DNA of 56,979 nucleotides from Pseudomonadota bacterium (GTDB taxonomy: Bacteria > Pseudomonadota > Alphaproteobacteria > Reyranellales > Reyranellaceae), in contig JAFEBU010000082.1 of assembly GCA_018242505.1 (NCBI GenBank), positions 1 through 56,979 on the forward strand, written 5' to 3'. The notes beneath the pieces are model-generated. The model worked only from the letters and a program-made list of their open reading frames with translations. It was not told the DNA's origin and searched no databases. The position numbers were made by a program, and so were the translations under genes. Shown here in pieces: positions 41,638-49,726 of this stretch; positions within the stretch are counted from its first letter, which is position 1, and every line of letters starts with the position of its first letter.

Positions 41638-42402
41638 ATGTCGGCGGAAGCCAATCTGCCCCTGAAGGTGTTCTGGCAGCCCGGTTGAACGAGCTGCCTG
41701 AGACTCAAGGAGTTTCTATCGGTCCGTGGGATCGACTTCGTTTCAGTGAATGTCCTCGAGGATCCGGCCGGCTTCGCCGAGTTGCAAAAGCTCGGCGTAC
41801 GCTCGGTGCCGGTGCTGGCGCGCGGGACCAAGTTCATCTTCGGCCAGAGCACCAAGCAGATCGTCGATTTCCTCGGGCTCAACGAGAAATCGGGGCCGCA
41901 GCTTTCGACCGCCGAGCTGGCCGAGCGCGTCGACAAGTTCATGGGCGCCGCTCTCGAGCTTATTCCCCTGATGCCCTACGACCGTCTCGGCACACATGTG
42001 CCGGGCCGGCCGCGCAGCTATCGTACGCTCGCCTTCCATCTGTTCCGCGTGGTCGATGCCTTCCTCGGCGCCAACGACGGGACCCCGCTGATCCAGGCGA
42101 TGTTCGGCGAGCAACCCGCCCCCGATGCCGACACCAAGACGCTGGTCGCCTACGGCGAACAGGTGCGCCGGCGTTTCCAGGACTGGTGGGCCAAGGGCGA
42201 TACCGCGCCCGGCAAGACGCTCGACACCTATTACGGCCCGCAGTCGCTGCACGAACTGATGGAACGCACGACCTGGCACTGCGGCCAGCATGTGCGCCAA
42301 TACATGATGCTGCTGGAAAAAGAGGGAATCGGGCATAGCCGACCGCTGGTCGCGGCGGATTTCGCGAAGCTGCCGATGCCGCAGAACGTCTGGGACGGCT
42401 GA
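41638..42402 (+). CDS. Glutaredoxin-like/DinB fusion with in-frame UGA at catalytic Cys (candidate selenoprotein)
   Basis: Reading TGA 41686-41688 as an amino acid gives one 254-codon frame from ATG 41638 (GGAGG 5 bases upstream). The N-terminal domain reads PLKVFWQPG-U-TSCLRLKEFL, continues GIDFVSVNVLEDPAGFAELQ, then VRSVPVLARG (the cis-Pro loop) and is a glutaredoxin-like fold in which UGA (codon 17) occupies the first Cys of CxxC; the resolving Cys20 remains. Residues about 90-250 are a DinB-like four-helix domain with His in LAFHLFRVVD and TTWHCGQHVRQY. Known members of this fusion family, as I recall them, have WQPGCTSC. If UGA is a stop, only a 16-residue peptide is made; a GTG at 41746 would then give only part of the protein. 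Confidence 0.65.
41689..41722 (+). promoter_or_regulatory. Hairpin directly 3' of the UGA (SECIS candidate)
   Basis: GAGACT (41700-41705) pairs with AGTTTC (41711-41716, one G-U pair) around a CAAGG loop. After an asymmetrical internal loop, CC (41697-41698) pairs with GG (41721-41722). The loop begins 18 bases after the UGA, within the range of bacterial SECIS elements, but the loop sequence does not match the E. coli consensus closely. Confidence 0.35.
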
Positions 42403-42424
42403 TCCAGCCAGCTGGGACGGCTGA
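42390..42424. repeat. 13-bp direct repeat containing a stop codon
   Basis: CTGGGACGGCTGA at 42390-42402 (the last codons and stop of the preceding gene) recurs at 42412-42424, 22 bases later. Looks like a short duplication of the gene end. Confidence 0.75.
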
Positions 42425-42538
42425 CCCGGCCGGATATCTGCGGCGCCGGGCCGGACACTTCCGTCGTCAGGCGGAAACCTCCGGCCGCGATCTGCGTTGA
42501 GTGCGCAGGAATTACCCTCACAGCCCGGAGGAATAGGT

Positions 42539-42913
42539 ATGCGTGCCAACGGTCTCACCGCTTCGGCGAACAAGGATCTTGTCAAGGAAATCAATGCCTT
42601 GAAGGCGCAGCTCAAGAAGCTGTCGGCGGCGATGGAAGTCGAGGCCGGCGATGGCGCGAGCCGCGCGCTCGACGCGGTCGAGAGCAAGAGCAAGCAGGCG
42701 ATCGACAGCGTTATCGAGGCGGCGCAGACTTTCATCGACGACTACGGCGACGCCGCGCGCGAGCGTATCGATGCGCTGGCCAAGAAGTCGTCCCAGTTGC
42801 GCGAGAAGGCGACGGAGTCGCTGGTCGAGACGGTACAGGAGCGGCCGCTCGGCACGCTTGCCGCCATCATCGGCATCGGCTTCCTCGCGGGGTACCTTTG
42901 TCGTCGGCAGTGA
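42539..42913 (+). CDS. DUF883/YqjD-like membrane-anchored protein
   Basis: A 124-residue protein with a long amphipathic helical region (residues 10-100; LVKEINALKAQLKKLSAAME, then SKSKQAIDSVIEAAQTFIDD) and a C-terminal membrane segment GTLAAIIGIGFLAGYLCRRQ. In E. coli YqjD/ElaB of this family are stationary-phase proteins that bind ribosomes at the inner membrane. GGAGG lies 7 bases before ATG 42539. Followed by a small two-helix membrane protein, as yqjD is followed by yqjE. Confidence 0.88.
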   Translation: MRANGLTASANKDLVKEINALKAQLKKLSAAMEVEAGDGASRALDAVESKSKQAIDSVIEAAQTFIDDYGDAARERIDALAKKSSQLREKATESLVETVQERPLGTLAAIIGIGFLAGYLCRRQ

Positions 42914-42961
42914 CCGGCGCGCGAGCCGCCTCAGGGGCACGGAAACGAAGAGCCCAGCCCC

Positions 42962-43006
42962 AGCGACGCCAGCCTCAGCGACACCAGCCTCGGCGACGCC
43001 GGCCTT
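42962..43006. repeat. 15-bp triplicate repeat
   Basis: Three 15-base units, AGCGACGCCAGCCTC, AGCGACACCAGCCTC and GGCGACGCCGGCCTT, lie between the two YqjD/YqjE-like genes, just before ATG 43011. Read in the downstream frame they give an Ala-Thr-Pro-Ala-Ser run, so they could be a decayed N-terminal extension. Confidence 0.7.
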
Positions 43007-43010
43007 CGCG

Positions 43011-43274
43011 ATGATCGGTCCCCTTCTCCGCCTTGCCGCCACGACCGCGGCCGCACGCAGCCTGCGCGAGGCCGCGAGCGAAGCGATGATGCGGGCGCTG
43101 CTCGCCATCGCCGCTGTTGCCGGCGGCATCTTCGCCCTCGTGTGCTTCACGCGTGCGGGTCTTACCGTGCTCGAGCGTCAGGTCGATTCGGCCGAGGCGT
43201 GGGCGATCGTGGGTCTTGTCTACGCCCTGCTGGGCGGCATCCTCTATTTTGCGGCGAGCCGTCGTCGCCGCTGA
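43011..43274 (+). CDS. Small two-helix membrane protein (YqjE/holin-like)
   Basis: An 87-residue protein with two predicted membrane segments (ALLAIAAVAGGIFALVCFTR and AWAIVGLVYALLGGILYFAA) and a basic C-terminus ASRRRR. It resembles the phage-holin-superfamily YqjE-type proteins encoded after YqjD. This is not evidence of a prophage. No ribosome site is seen before ATG 43011; the in-frame sequence upstream is the 15-bp repeat and has no start codon. Confidence 0.65.
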   Translation: MIGPLLRLAATTAAARSLREAASEAMMRALLAIAAVAGGIFALVCFTRAGLTVLERQVDSAEAWAIVGLVYALLGGILYFAASRRRR

Positions 43275-43342
43275 CGAAGAGTTTGCTGGGAACGCAGGCG
43301 CCGATGGTGCTCTATTCGCCCTCCTGAACACGGAGGACGACC

Positions 43343-44092
43343 ATGCCGACCTTCAAGCGCGCCGACGCCGAACTCTACTACGAGGTTCACGGGCAGGGCT
43401 TTCCGATCCTGCTCTATGCGCCGGGCGGGCTCAAGTCGCAGCTCGACTACTGGAAGGCAAGCCCAGCGGATCCCAGGCAGCCCGCCGCCTGGATGAACCC
43501 GATGGTGGCGCTCTCCGACAAGTTCACCGTGATCGGCATGGACCAGCGCAATGCCGGCCGGTCCGTCGCCGACGTGCGCCCCGAGCACGGCTGGCACACC
43601 TTCGCCGAGGACCATTTCGCGCTGATGGATCACCTGGGTTTCGGCAAGTTCCATGTGATGGGCGGCTGCATCGGCGGCAGCTACTGCTTCGAGGCGATCG
43701 AGCACGATCCCGCGCGGATCGCCGCCGCAGTGCTGCAGAATCCGATCGGCCTGTGGGAGAACCGCGACGTGTGGGACGCCGCGGTCAGGGGCTACGGCGA
43801 GACGGTGCGCGCGCGCGATCCCTCGATCGCGCAGGAGACGATCGACTCGTTCGGCCGGAACATGTTCGGCGGCGATTTCGTGTTCTCCGTCACGCGCGAC
43901 TTCGTGAAAAGCTGCCGCACGCCGCTGTTGCTGCAGCCCGGCACCGACAAGGCACATCCGGCCGGGATCAGCGAGGAGATCGCGGCGCTGGCGCCCAACA
44001 TCGAGGTGCAGAAGGACTGGCGCGGCCCGACCTATCTCGCCCAGTCGGTCAAGCGCGTGCGCGCCTTCCTCGACAGGCACACACCGAACTAG
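43343..44092 (+). CDS. Alpha/beta-hydrolase with Cys at the nucleophile position
   Basis: A 249-residue alpha/beta-hydrolase. HVMGGCIGGSYCFEAIEHDP contains the nucleophile elbow, where family members have G-x-S-x-G; here Cys109 occupies the Ser position. YAPGGLKSQLDYW would form the oxyanion region and VIGMDQRNAGRS the usual D-x-R-G-x-G-x-S. The C-terminal catalytic His is not obvious in VQKDWRGPTYLAQSVKRVRA. Cys nucleophiles occur in dienelactone-hydrolase-like enzymes. Possibly a lactonase, or inactive. Confidence 0.82.
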   Translation: MPTFKRADAELYYEVHGQGFPILLYAPGGLKSQLDYWKASPADPRQPAAWMNPMVALSDKFTVIGMDQRNAGRSVADVRPEHGWHTFAEDHFALMDHLGFGKFHVMGGCIGGSYCFEAIEHDPARIAAAVLQNPIGLWENRDVWDAAVRGYGETVRARDPSIAQETIDSFGRNMFGGDFVFSVTRDFVKSCRTPLLLQPGTDKAHPAGISEEIAALAPNIEVQKDWRGPTYLAQSVKRVRAFLDRHTPN

Positions 44093-44109
44093 CGCCGCCG
44101 AACTGGCGC

Positions 44110-44514
44110 CTAGCAGGCTTCCCTGGAGGGCGGCTGCCGGACGGGCTGCGTGAGCAGCCACTGGCGGGCCTCGCGTACGGTGCGGAACACCTCGACCGGA
44201 CGATCCTTCGACGACATCTCCTTGAAGACGAGGGCAAGATCGCCGCGCATGCGATCGGTGACAATGGCGAGCGGCCCGCGCGGCCGGTTCTCCGCCTGCG
44301 CGCCCGCGCTGAGCTTTGCCTCCAGCGCCAGCAACTGATCGCGGCCGACAGCAGAAGACGTGGCCGCCGTCACGTCGATCATCTTGCGATAATGCAACAG
44401 CCCCGACTGGACGATCTCCATCACGAACTTCTGGTACTCCTCGAGCGAAATCTCGCCTCGTGCCACACCCACGGCGATGCGATCGGGATGGAAGACTTCA
44501 AGATGGATGGGCAT
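44110..44514 (-). CDS. STAS/SpoIIAA-like domain protein
   Basis: A 134-residue protein with alternating strands and helices: HLEVFHPDRIAVGVARGEIS, HYRKMIDVTAATSSAVGRDQ, RGPLAIVTDRMRGDLALVFK and VEVFRTVREARQWLLTQPV. The last pattern (VEVFRTxxEAxxWL) is characteristic of SpoIIAA-like and related STAS proteins. Function unknown. ATG 44514 gives the compact domain. It converges with the hydrolase, 17 bases between the ends. Confidence 0.65.
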   Translation of the reverse strand: MPIHLEVFHPDRIAVGVARGEISLEEYQKFVMEIVQSGLLHYRKMIDVTAATSSAVGRDQLLALEAKLSAGAQAENRPRGPLAIVTDRMRGDLALVFKEMSSKDRPVEVFRTVREARQWLLTQPVRQPPSREAC

Positions 44515-44615
44515 CGGCGCACTATGGAAGAAGCGACTGCGCACCGGCAAGCGCAACGCGCGCCCTGCGCACGCGGGCTGGCGTCGCAGGGGGACGTTCT
44601 GCTAAGGCTTGAATC

Positions 44616-45317
44616 GTGACCGGCCGCAAGCTTGCAATATGGATCGTGGCCGCCCTTATCGCGCTGGGGGCGGCAGCCTGGATCGGCCCCGCTCTCTACC
44701 GGCAGTTCAGCCCGACCGAGAAGGCGTTGGCGGCCCTGCGCGACCTGCCGCTGGTCGGGCTCGCCATCGCCGACCACCCGGAGGTGCTGGACGAGCTGCG
44801 GAAGGCGATCCGCGACGAGGCGAACACGCCCACGACCAGCGGTCCCTCGCGGCCGCTGCAGGTCGTGGCCGAGCTGCGCCACGAGTTCATCGCACCGGTG
44901 CTACGCAACGCCGACGATGCGAGTGTGGTCGCCGCCATGGCAGCGCGCGTCGCGCTGGTGAAGCATCTGCAGAAGGCCGATCCGGCGGCCTGCCGCGAAT
45001 TCGCGATCGGCGGCATCGCGCGGCCCGACCAGCTCGACGCCGAGGGCCAGCGGCTGTTCCGCGAGGTGCTGGTGGCGATGGAGGCGGCCTATCGCAACGG
45101 CCGGGCCGGCAAGCCGCAGACGATGCCGACGCGCGAACAGGTCGGCGACATGCTGCGCCACGCAGGCTTCACCAAGCCCGACTTCGACAAGCTGCAGAAT
45201 TTCGCGACGCTCTCCAACGACGTGAGCTGCGAGCTGGAGCTCAAGGTCGACGAGGTCCCGCCGCTCCTGCCCACCGCCGACCGCGGCCCCTTCTCCCGCT
45301 TCATCGTCGCGCGGTAG
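44616..45317 (+). CDS. Hypothetical membrane-anchored protein
   Basis: A 233-residue protein with an N-terminal membrane anchor (AIWIVAALIALGAAAWIGPA) and a largely helical outer domain. It contains LPLVGLAIADHPEVLDELRK, ADPAACREFAIGGIARPD and MPTREQVGDMLRHAGFTKPD, which I cannot match to a family. GTG 44616 is the start; no better codon is near. Probably periplasmic-facing. Separate from neighbours. Confidence 0.65.
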   Translation: MTGRKLAIWIVAALIALGAAAWIGPALYRQFSPTEKALAALRDLPLVGLAIADHPEVLDELRKAIRDEANTPTTSGPSRPLQVVAELRHEFIAPVLRNADDASVVAAMAARVALVKHLQKADPAACREFAIGGIARPDQLDAEGQRLFREVLVAMEAAYRNGRAGKPQTMPTREQVGDMLRHAGFTKPDFDKLQNFATLSNDVSCELELKVDEVPPLLPTADRGPFSRFIVAR

Positions 45318-45351
45318 GCAACGAGCGAAGACCGCGCGGCGTTACAACAAC

Positions 45352-45696
45352 ATGGCCGCCGCACGACGCCCTCGACCGCCACGCCGTTCCGCCAAGAGCC
45401 GGAACAAGGACCGGAAATGGTCGGCGCGCGTGACGCGCACCAGCGACGCGCTCGATCTCGAAAGCGGCGTATTCAACAAGCCGAACGCCCGCGCCATCGC
45501 GGCGTCGCTGAAACGCTCGGCCGAGCGAAGCCGGCGCCGCAAGTCCGCGCCCCTGCGCTCGGCCATGTCGATGCTGACCTTCTACATCAACCGCGCCGGC
45601 AAGAACCTCCCGGCCCGTCGCCTCCGGATGCTGAGGAACGCCAAGGACGAACTGCGCAAGCTGTTCGGCAAGGCGCCGAAGAAAAAGGCCGCTTGA
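45352..45696 (+). CDS. DUF3175 family protein
   Basis: A 114-residue very basic protein: KWSARVTRTSDALDLESGVF, then IAASLKRSAERSRRRKSAPL and SAMSMLTFYINRAGKNLPAR are the DUF3175 blocks. Length and pattern fit the family well. Function unknown; the charge suggests nucleic acid binding. ATG 45352 is preceded by a poor ribosome site. A family 3 repeat follows the stop by 15 bases. Confidence 0.85.
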   Translation: MAAARRPRPPRRSAKSRNKDRKWSARVTRTSDALDLESGVFNKPNARAIAASLKRSAERSRRRKSAPLRSAMSMLTFYINRAGKNLPARRLRMLRNAKDELRKLFGKAPKKKAA

Positions 45697-45711
45697 CGTT
45701 CTTGCACTTAT

Positions 45712-45779
45712 GGATCGTGGGCTTCCAGCCCGCTCGCTCGGCGCATTGCATGCTCACGCGAGCAGGATGTGCGCGGTCC
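45712..45779. repeat. Dispersed element, family 3
   Basis: GGATCGTGGGCTTCCAGCCC at the left and GCGCGGTCC at the right resemble the ends and body of the element at 37425-37475. It lies between the convergent DUF3175 and VRTAED-domain genes. Confidence 0.65.
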
Positions 45780-45830
45780 CGTGACCTGCGCAGCGCCTGC
45801 CGGATCGGCCTCCGGTGGCGCCGGCATGGC

Positions 45831-46163
45831 CTACGGGAGATCGTCCGGGTCGCGCGCTCCCGTGGGGAGATTCGGTCGAGACGTCGGATCCAGATGCTCC
45901 TCGCCGATATGGCCTCGCAACGTCTCCTTCAAATTCTGCGTCGCCCTGCGTACATCGCCAACGGACCAATGCAATGCGTCGGCCACGCTGGACGGGAAAG
46001 CCTGAAGGTAAGACACAAGATCCTCGGCCGTGCGCACACCTTGTCGCCGCAAAGGCCCGGCCACCTCTTCTGGTAGAACCAGCGTGCCGCCAATGATGCG
46101 GGCGTGAAAATCTCCTGGCGCCGCGCTCTCGTCTGCTGTGCCTTCGATGGCGACTGCCGGCAT
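45831..46163 (-). CDS. Hypothetical protein sharing a domain with the adjacent peptidase
   Basis: A 110-residue protein. Its central part, EVAGPLRRQGVRTAEDLVSY then LQAFPSSVADAL (about residues 32-63), matches the N-terminal region of the upstream papain-like peptidase in the pattern VRTAED-x-x-S-x-x-x-AFPS. The C-terminus HIGEEHLDPTSRPNLPTGAR is acidic then Pro-rich. ATG 46163 has GAGGG 5 bases upstream; GTG 46175 is possible. It begins 24 bases after the peptidase stop, so the two are an operon. The shared pattern may be a helix-hairpin-helix-like interaction module. No function known. Confidence 0.65.
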   Translation of the reverse strand: MPAVAIEGTADESAAPGDFHARIIGGTLVLPEEVAGPLRRQGVRTAEDLVSYLQAFPSSVADALHWSVGDVRRATQNLKETLRGHIGEEHLDPTSRPNLPTGARDPDDLP

Positions 46164-46187
46164 GGCAACCCTCACCGCGCTCCGGTC

Positions 46188-47270
46188 CTAGATTTGCAGG
46201 AGCTCCCAACAATAGGAATTTATGTAGGTGGCGGATATTTCTCCATATCCCGCTTCCGGGGAGTAGGAGGAACCGGGAGACGGCGCCGCCGCTGCCCAAT
46301 AGTTGTCCCAGCTATTGCGGAAAATGAAGTACCCGCCGTTGGGTTCGCCGGCATCGGGCACGAATCCCGTCACGCAAACACAATGTCCCAGCGATGCGAC
46401 GGCGCCGGGCGGCGGATTCAAGATGCGACCGTAACTCCAGGCGACCGACGTCATCCAATTGTTCGGGCCATTTGGATCGACGGGATCTGCGAAGACAGGG
46501 AGCGAGACTGCAACCGGCCTCCCATTGCGCAGAAGTTGGAGAACAGTCTTTGCGGCCCCGGAAGGCCCTTGCATGAAGGTGCCCGGCGTAAACCTGTGCG
46601 CGGCGGCATCGGCCTTCGCGGCCCCGCTTGGATTCGGTCCGGAGAAAGGCGTCGGAATGTTTCCGTCATAGGCGCAGAGAGCCTCGTGGCAGGTGCCATC
46701 ACTGCGCAACATGTCCCGCGCGAACTGAAGCAGCGTCGCGTCCTGGTTCTTGTTCGGGTCGTTGCTGTGATCCTTTATGGCCCAATACAGGAACTGCTCG
46801 GAGTAATCGGAGGCTCGGCCCTCCACGGCAAACTGCATGTGCTCGACGCAAGCGGTGGTGGCGAACGCGACGCAAGTCCCGCGCCCTTGCTGATATCGCA
46901 CAGGCCAAGGCTGAACCCTGAGATCGATGGCGCCCGGCGGAGAGGGCGCGGGAGCAGAGGCGGAGGGCGTGACGACCCCGACGACGGTTCCTCTCGTGAA
47001 GGGACTTCCCGGGGGTGAATCTGCGCCAAACCCAATCCGGGGCGGACTTGCACGTCTACTTTCGGCGCCGGCTACGTATCCCGCACGCAAGCGTCGCCCG
47101 ACAGCATCGGCCAGCAAGGGAAGCCGGACACGGCCGGCCAAAGATGGAAATGCACTCACCAAGCTATCGACATCTTCCGCAGTGCGCACGTCAGCTTGAT
47201 TCAGCACGCCCAGCTCGGCTTCGCTCAAGGTCAGTTCTTTTGCCAATTGGTCAATGAAATCAGAAGACAT
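46188..47270 (-). CDS. Papain-like (C1 family) cysteine peptidase
   Basis: A 360-residue protein. The catalytic domain (about residues 115-355) has the oxyanion Gln and nucleophile in RYQQGRGTCVAFATTACVEH, then YSEQFLYWAIKDHSNDPNKN, the catalytic His in LGHCVCVTGFVPDAG and Asn in GGYFIFRNSWDNYW, so all four active-site residues are present. The N-terminal domain (LTLSEAELGVLNQADVRTAE, then SAFPSLAGRV) is the one shared with the next gene; a Pro/Ser/Ala linker separates it from the peptidase. No signal peptide, so it acts in the cytoplasm or is exported otherwise. Bacterial C1 peptidases of this type are uncommon and often accessory. Confidence 0.85.
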   Translation of the reverse strand: MSSDFIDQLAKELTLSEAELGVLNQADVRTAEDVDSLVSAFPSLAGRVRLPLLADAVGRRLRAGYVAGAESRRASPPRIGFGADSPPGSPFTRGTVVGVVTPSASAPAPSPPGAIDLRVQPWPVRYQQGRGTCVAFATTACVEHMQFAVEGRASDYSEQFLYWAIKDHSNDPNKNQDATLLQFARDMLRSDGTCHEALCAYDGNIPTPFSGPNPSGAAKADAAAHRFTPGTFMQGPSGAAKTVLQLLRNGRPVAVSLPVFADPVDPNGPNNWMTSVAWSYGRILNPPPGAVASLGHCVCVTGFVPDAGEPNGGYFIFRNSWDNYWAAAAPSPGSSYSPEAGYGEISATYINSYCWELLQI

Positions 47271-47360
47271 ATGGCCCCCCCCGTCCGTTCGTTCGCTTCT
47301 CCGTTCGGCGATGCACGCTCCTCGCGCCGGACAGCCAGCGACAGCTCTATTTACGCTCTC

Positions 47361-49680
47361 CTACCTGCCACCGGCGTGCAGCGCCTGCCAGATCCTTTCC
47401 GGCGTCGCCGGCATATCGAGATGCTGTACGCCGGCAGGCCGCAGCGCGTCGAGGATCGCGGCCATCACGGTCTGTGGCGCGGCGATGCAGCCCGCCTGGC
47501 CCGAGCCCTTCACGCCGAGCGAATTGGCCGCGGTCGGGCGCTCCACCAGGGCGATGTCGAAGGCGGGAAGATCGTCGGCGCGCGGCAAGGCATAGTCCAT
47601 CAGCGAGCCGCTCAGGAGCTGGCCCGACTCGGGATCGTAGACGGTGTGCTCCAGCATCGCCTGGCCGATGCCCTGGGTCACGCCGCCCTGCACCTGGCCG
47701 ACCGTCAGGACAGGATTGATCAGCCGGCCATAGTCGTCGACCGCGGTGTAGCGCACGAGGCGCGCCGCGCCCGTGTCGGGATCGATCTCGACTTCCGCGA
47801 CATGGCAGCCGCTGGGAAAGGTGAAGACATCGCTCATGTTCATCGCATGCACGGCGAGCCCCGGCGTCATGCCGTCGGGCAGGTTGGCCGGGTCCTCGGC
47901 GCTCCTCGCCAGGGCCGCAAGAGCGATGGCGCGATCGCTGCCCTTCACCGAGAAACGTCCGTCGCCGAAGACGAGCTCGTCCTCCGAAGCCTGCAGCAGA
48001 TGGGCGGCGAGCGTGCGCGCCTTGGCGAGCGCCGCGTCGATCGCCTTCACCGCCGCCGTGCCGCCCATATGCATCGAGCGCGCGCCGCCGTGGCCCGCGC
48101 CGGTCTTCACCACGCGCGTGTCGGCCTGCAGGTAGCGGATCGCATGGATCGGCAGGCCGAGCCGATCGGAGGCGATCTGGGCATAGGCCGTCTCGTGGCC
48201 CTGGCCATTGGACTCGGTGCCGACGGCGAGCGTGACGGTGCCGTCGCTCCGGAACCGCACCTCCGCGCCTTCATTGGGCGCGCCGCGCGAGGTTTCGAGG
48301 AAGCAGGCGAGGCCCAGACCGCGCAGCCGGCCCCGCGCCTTCGCCTCGGCCCGCCGCGCCTCGAATCCTTTCACATCGGCACGGACGGCGGCGCGATCGA
48401 GATTGTCCACGAAGCCGCCCGAGTCGATCGCCATGCCCATCGCCGTCTTGTGCGGGAACGATGCGATCAGGTTCTGCCGCCTGAGCTCCGCCGGATCGCG
48501 GCCCAGATGGCGCGCCGCCGCCTCGATCGCGCGTTCGATGATGTAGTTGGCCTCGGGCTTGCCGGCGCCGCGATAGGCATCGACCGGCACGGTGTTGGTG
48601 AAGGCGCCGCGCACATCGACATGGATCGCGGGAATATCGTAGACGCCGCCCTGCGCCGTCGATGCCGCAACCGCCGAGGCGCCGGGCCCGTTGCCCGAAA
48701 GATAGGCGCCCAGGTTCGCCACCATCGCCACGTCGAGCGCGAGGATCCGGCCCGACGCATCGAGCGCGAGCTTCGCCGTGGCAGCAATGTCGCGCCCCTG
48801 GGCGCTGGCGAGGAATTCCTCGCCGCGCTCGGCTTCCCAGCGTACCGGCCGTCCGAGCCTGCGGGCCGCCCACAGCAGCAGAACCCCATTCGGGATAGAG
48901 GAAGTTCTTGGTGCCGAAGCCACCGCCGACATCGGGCGCGTGCAGCCGGATGCGCTCGGCCGGCAACCTGAACACGAACTCGGCGAGCTGGCGGCGGATG
49001 CCGTGCAGCCCCTGCCCCGTCAGCTCGAGGTCCATCGTATCCGATGCCGCATCGTAGCGTGCGATGCCGGCGCGCGACTCGACCGGCGCCACGACCACGC
49101 GGTTGTTCATCACCTCGATCCCGACCACGTGCGCGGCCTTCCGCATCGCATCGGCCACCGCCGCCGCATCGCCGCGCTCGACATGGAAGGCGAGATTGCC
49201 CGGCGCCTCGTCCCAGATCGCGGGTGCGCCCGGGGCAAGCGCGGCCGCTCCGTCGACCACCGCCGGCAGCGGTTCGTACCCGACCTCGATCAGTTCGGCC
49301 GCGGAGCGGGCCGCTCCGGCGCTGTCGGCGACGATGAAGGCCACCGGATCGCCGACATGCCGCACACGGCCATCGGCCAGCGCCGAGCGCGGCGGCACGA
49401 CCAACGGCTTCACCGCCGCCATGCAGGGCAACGGCCCGAGCTCGTCCGCGGCAAGATCGGCATGCGTGAACACGCCGCGCACGCCGTCGAGCGCGGTCGC
49501 CTGCGAGACGTCGATTCGCGTGATGCGCGCATGCGCGTAGGGCGAGCGCAGGACATGGCCCCACGCAGCGTCGGGACACTCGATATCCGCGACGTAACGG
49601 CCGCGACCTGCGAGGAATCGCCCGTCCTCGATCCGTCGCACCGATTGGCCGATCACCTTTTCTTGCGTGCTCTTGCCCAT
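47361..49680 (-). pseudogene. Molybdopterin-binding xanthine-dehydrogenase-family large subunit, frameshifted
   Basis: Two frames together encode one protein. From ATG 49680 it reads VIGQSVRRIEDGRFLAGRGR to DVGGGFGTKNFLYPEW; the frame is lost at a G4 run (48884-48887 on the plus strand, CCCC) and resumes as VLLLWAARRLGRPVRWEAER. Removing one G gives 772 residues, normal for the family. The CO dehydrogenase loop is absent (AYRGAGKPEANY instead). The conserved catalytic Glu region reads KGSGQAGCIAAP, with Gln where Glu is usual. No FeS or FAD subunit genes are adjacent. Either a real pseudogene or a homopolymer error. Confidence 0.85.
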
Positions 49681-49726
49681 GCCGCCTCGCCCGATAAGCT
49701 CGCCGTCAACGAAGGAGTGTCATCTC

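Noticed and set aside
41746..42402. Short DinB-only gene starting at GTG 41746
   Set aside because: It would begin inside the thioredoxin-like fold with no ribosome site, whereas ATG 41638 has a strong one.
43011..43274. Prophage holin
   Set aside because: Pairing with a DUF883/YqjD-like gene fits the chromosomal YqjE-type family; no phage genes nearby.
47361..49680. Aerobic CO dehydrogenase CoxL
   Set aside because: The CoxL active-site loop is absent and CoxM/CoxS neighbours are missing; only the wider family fits.
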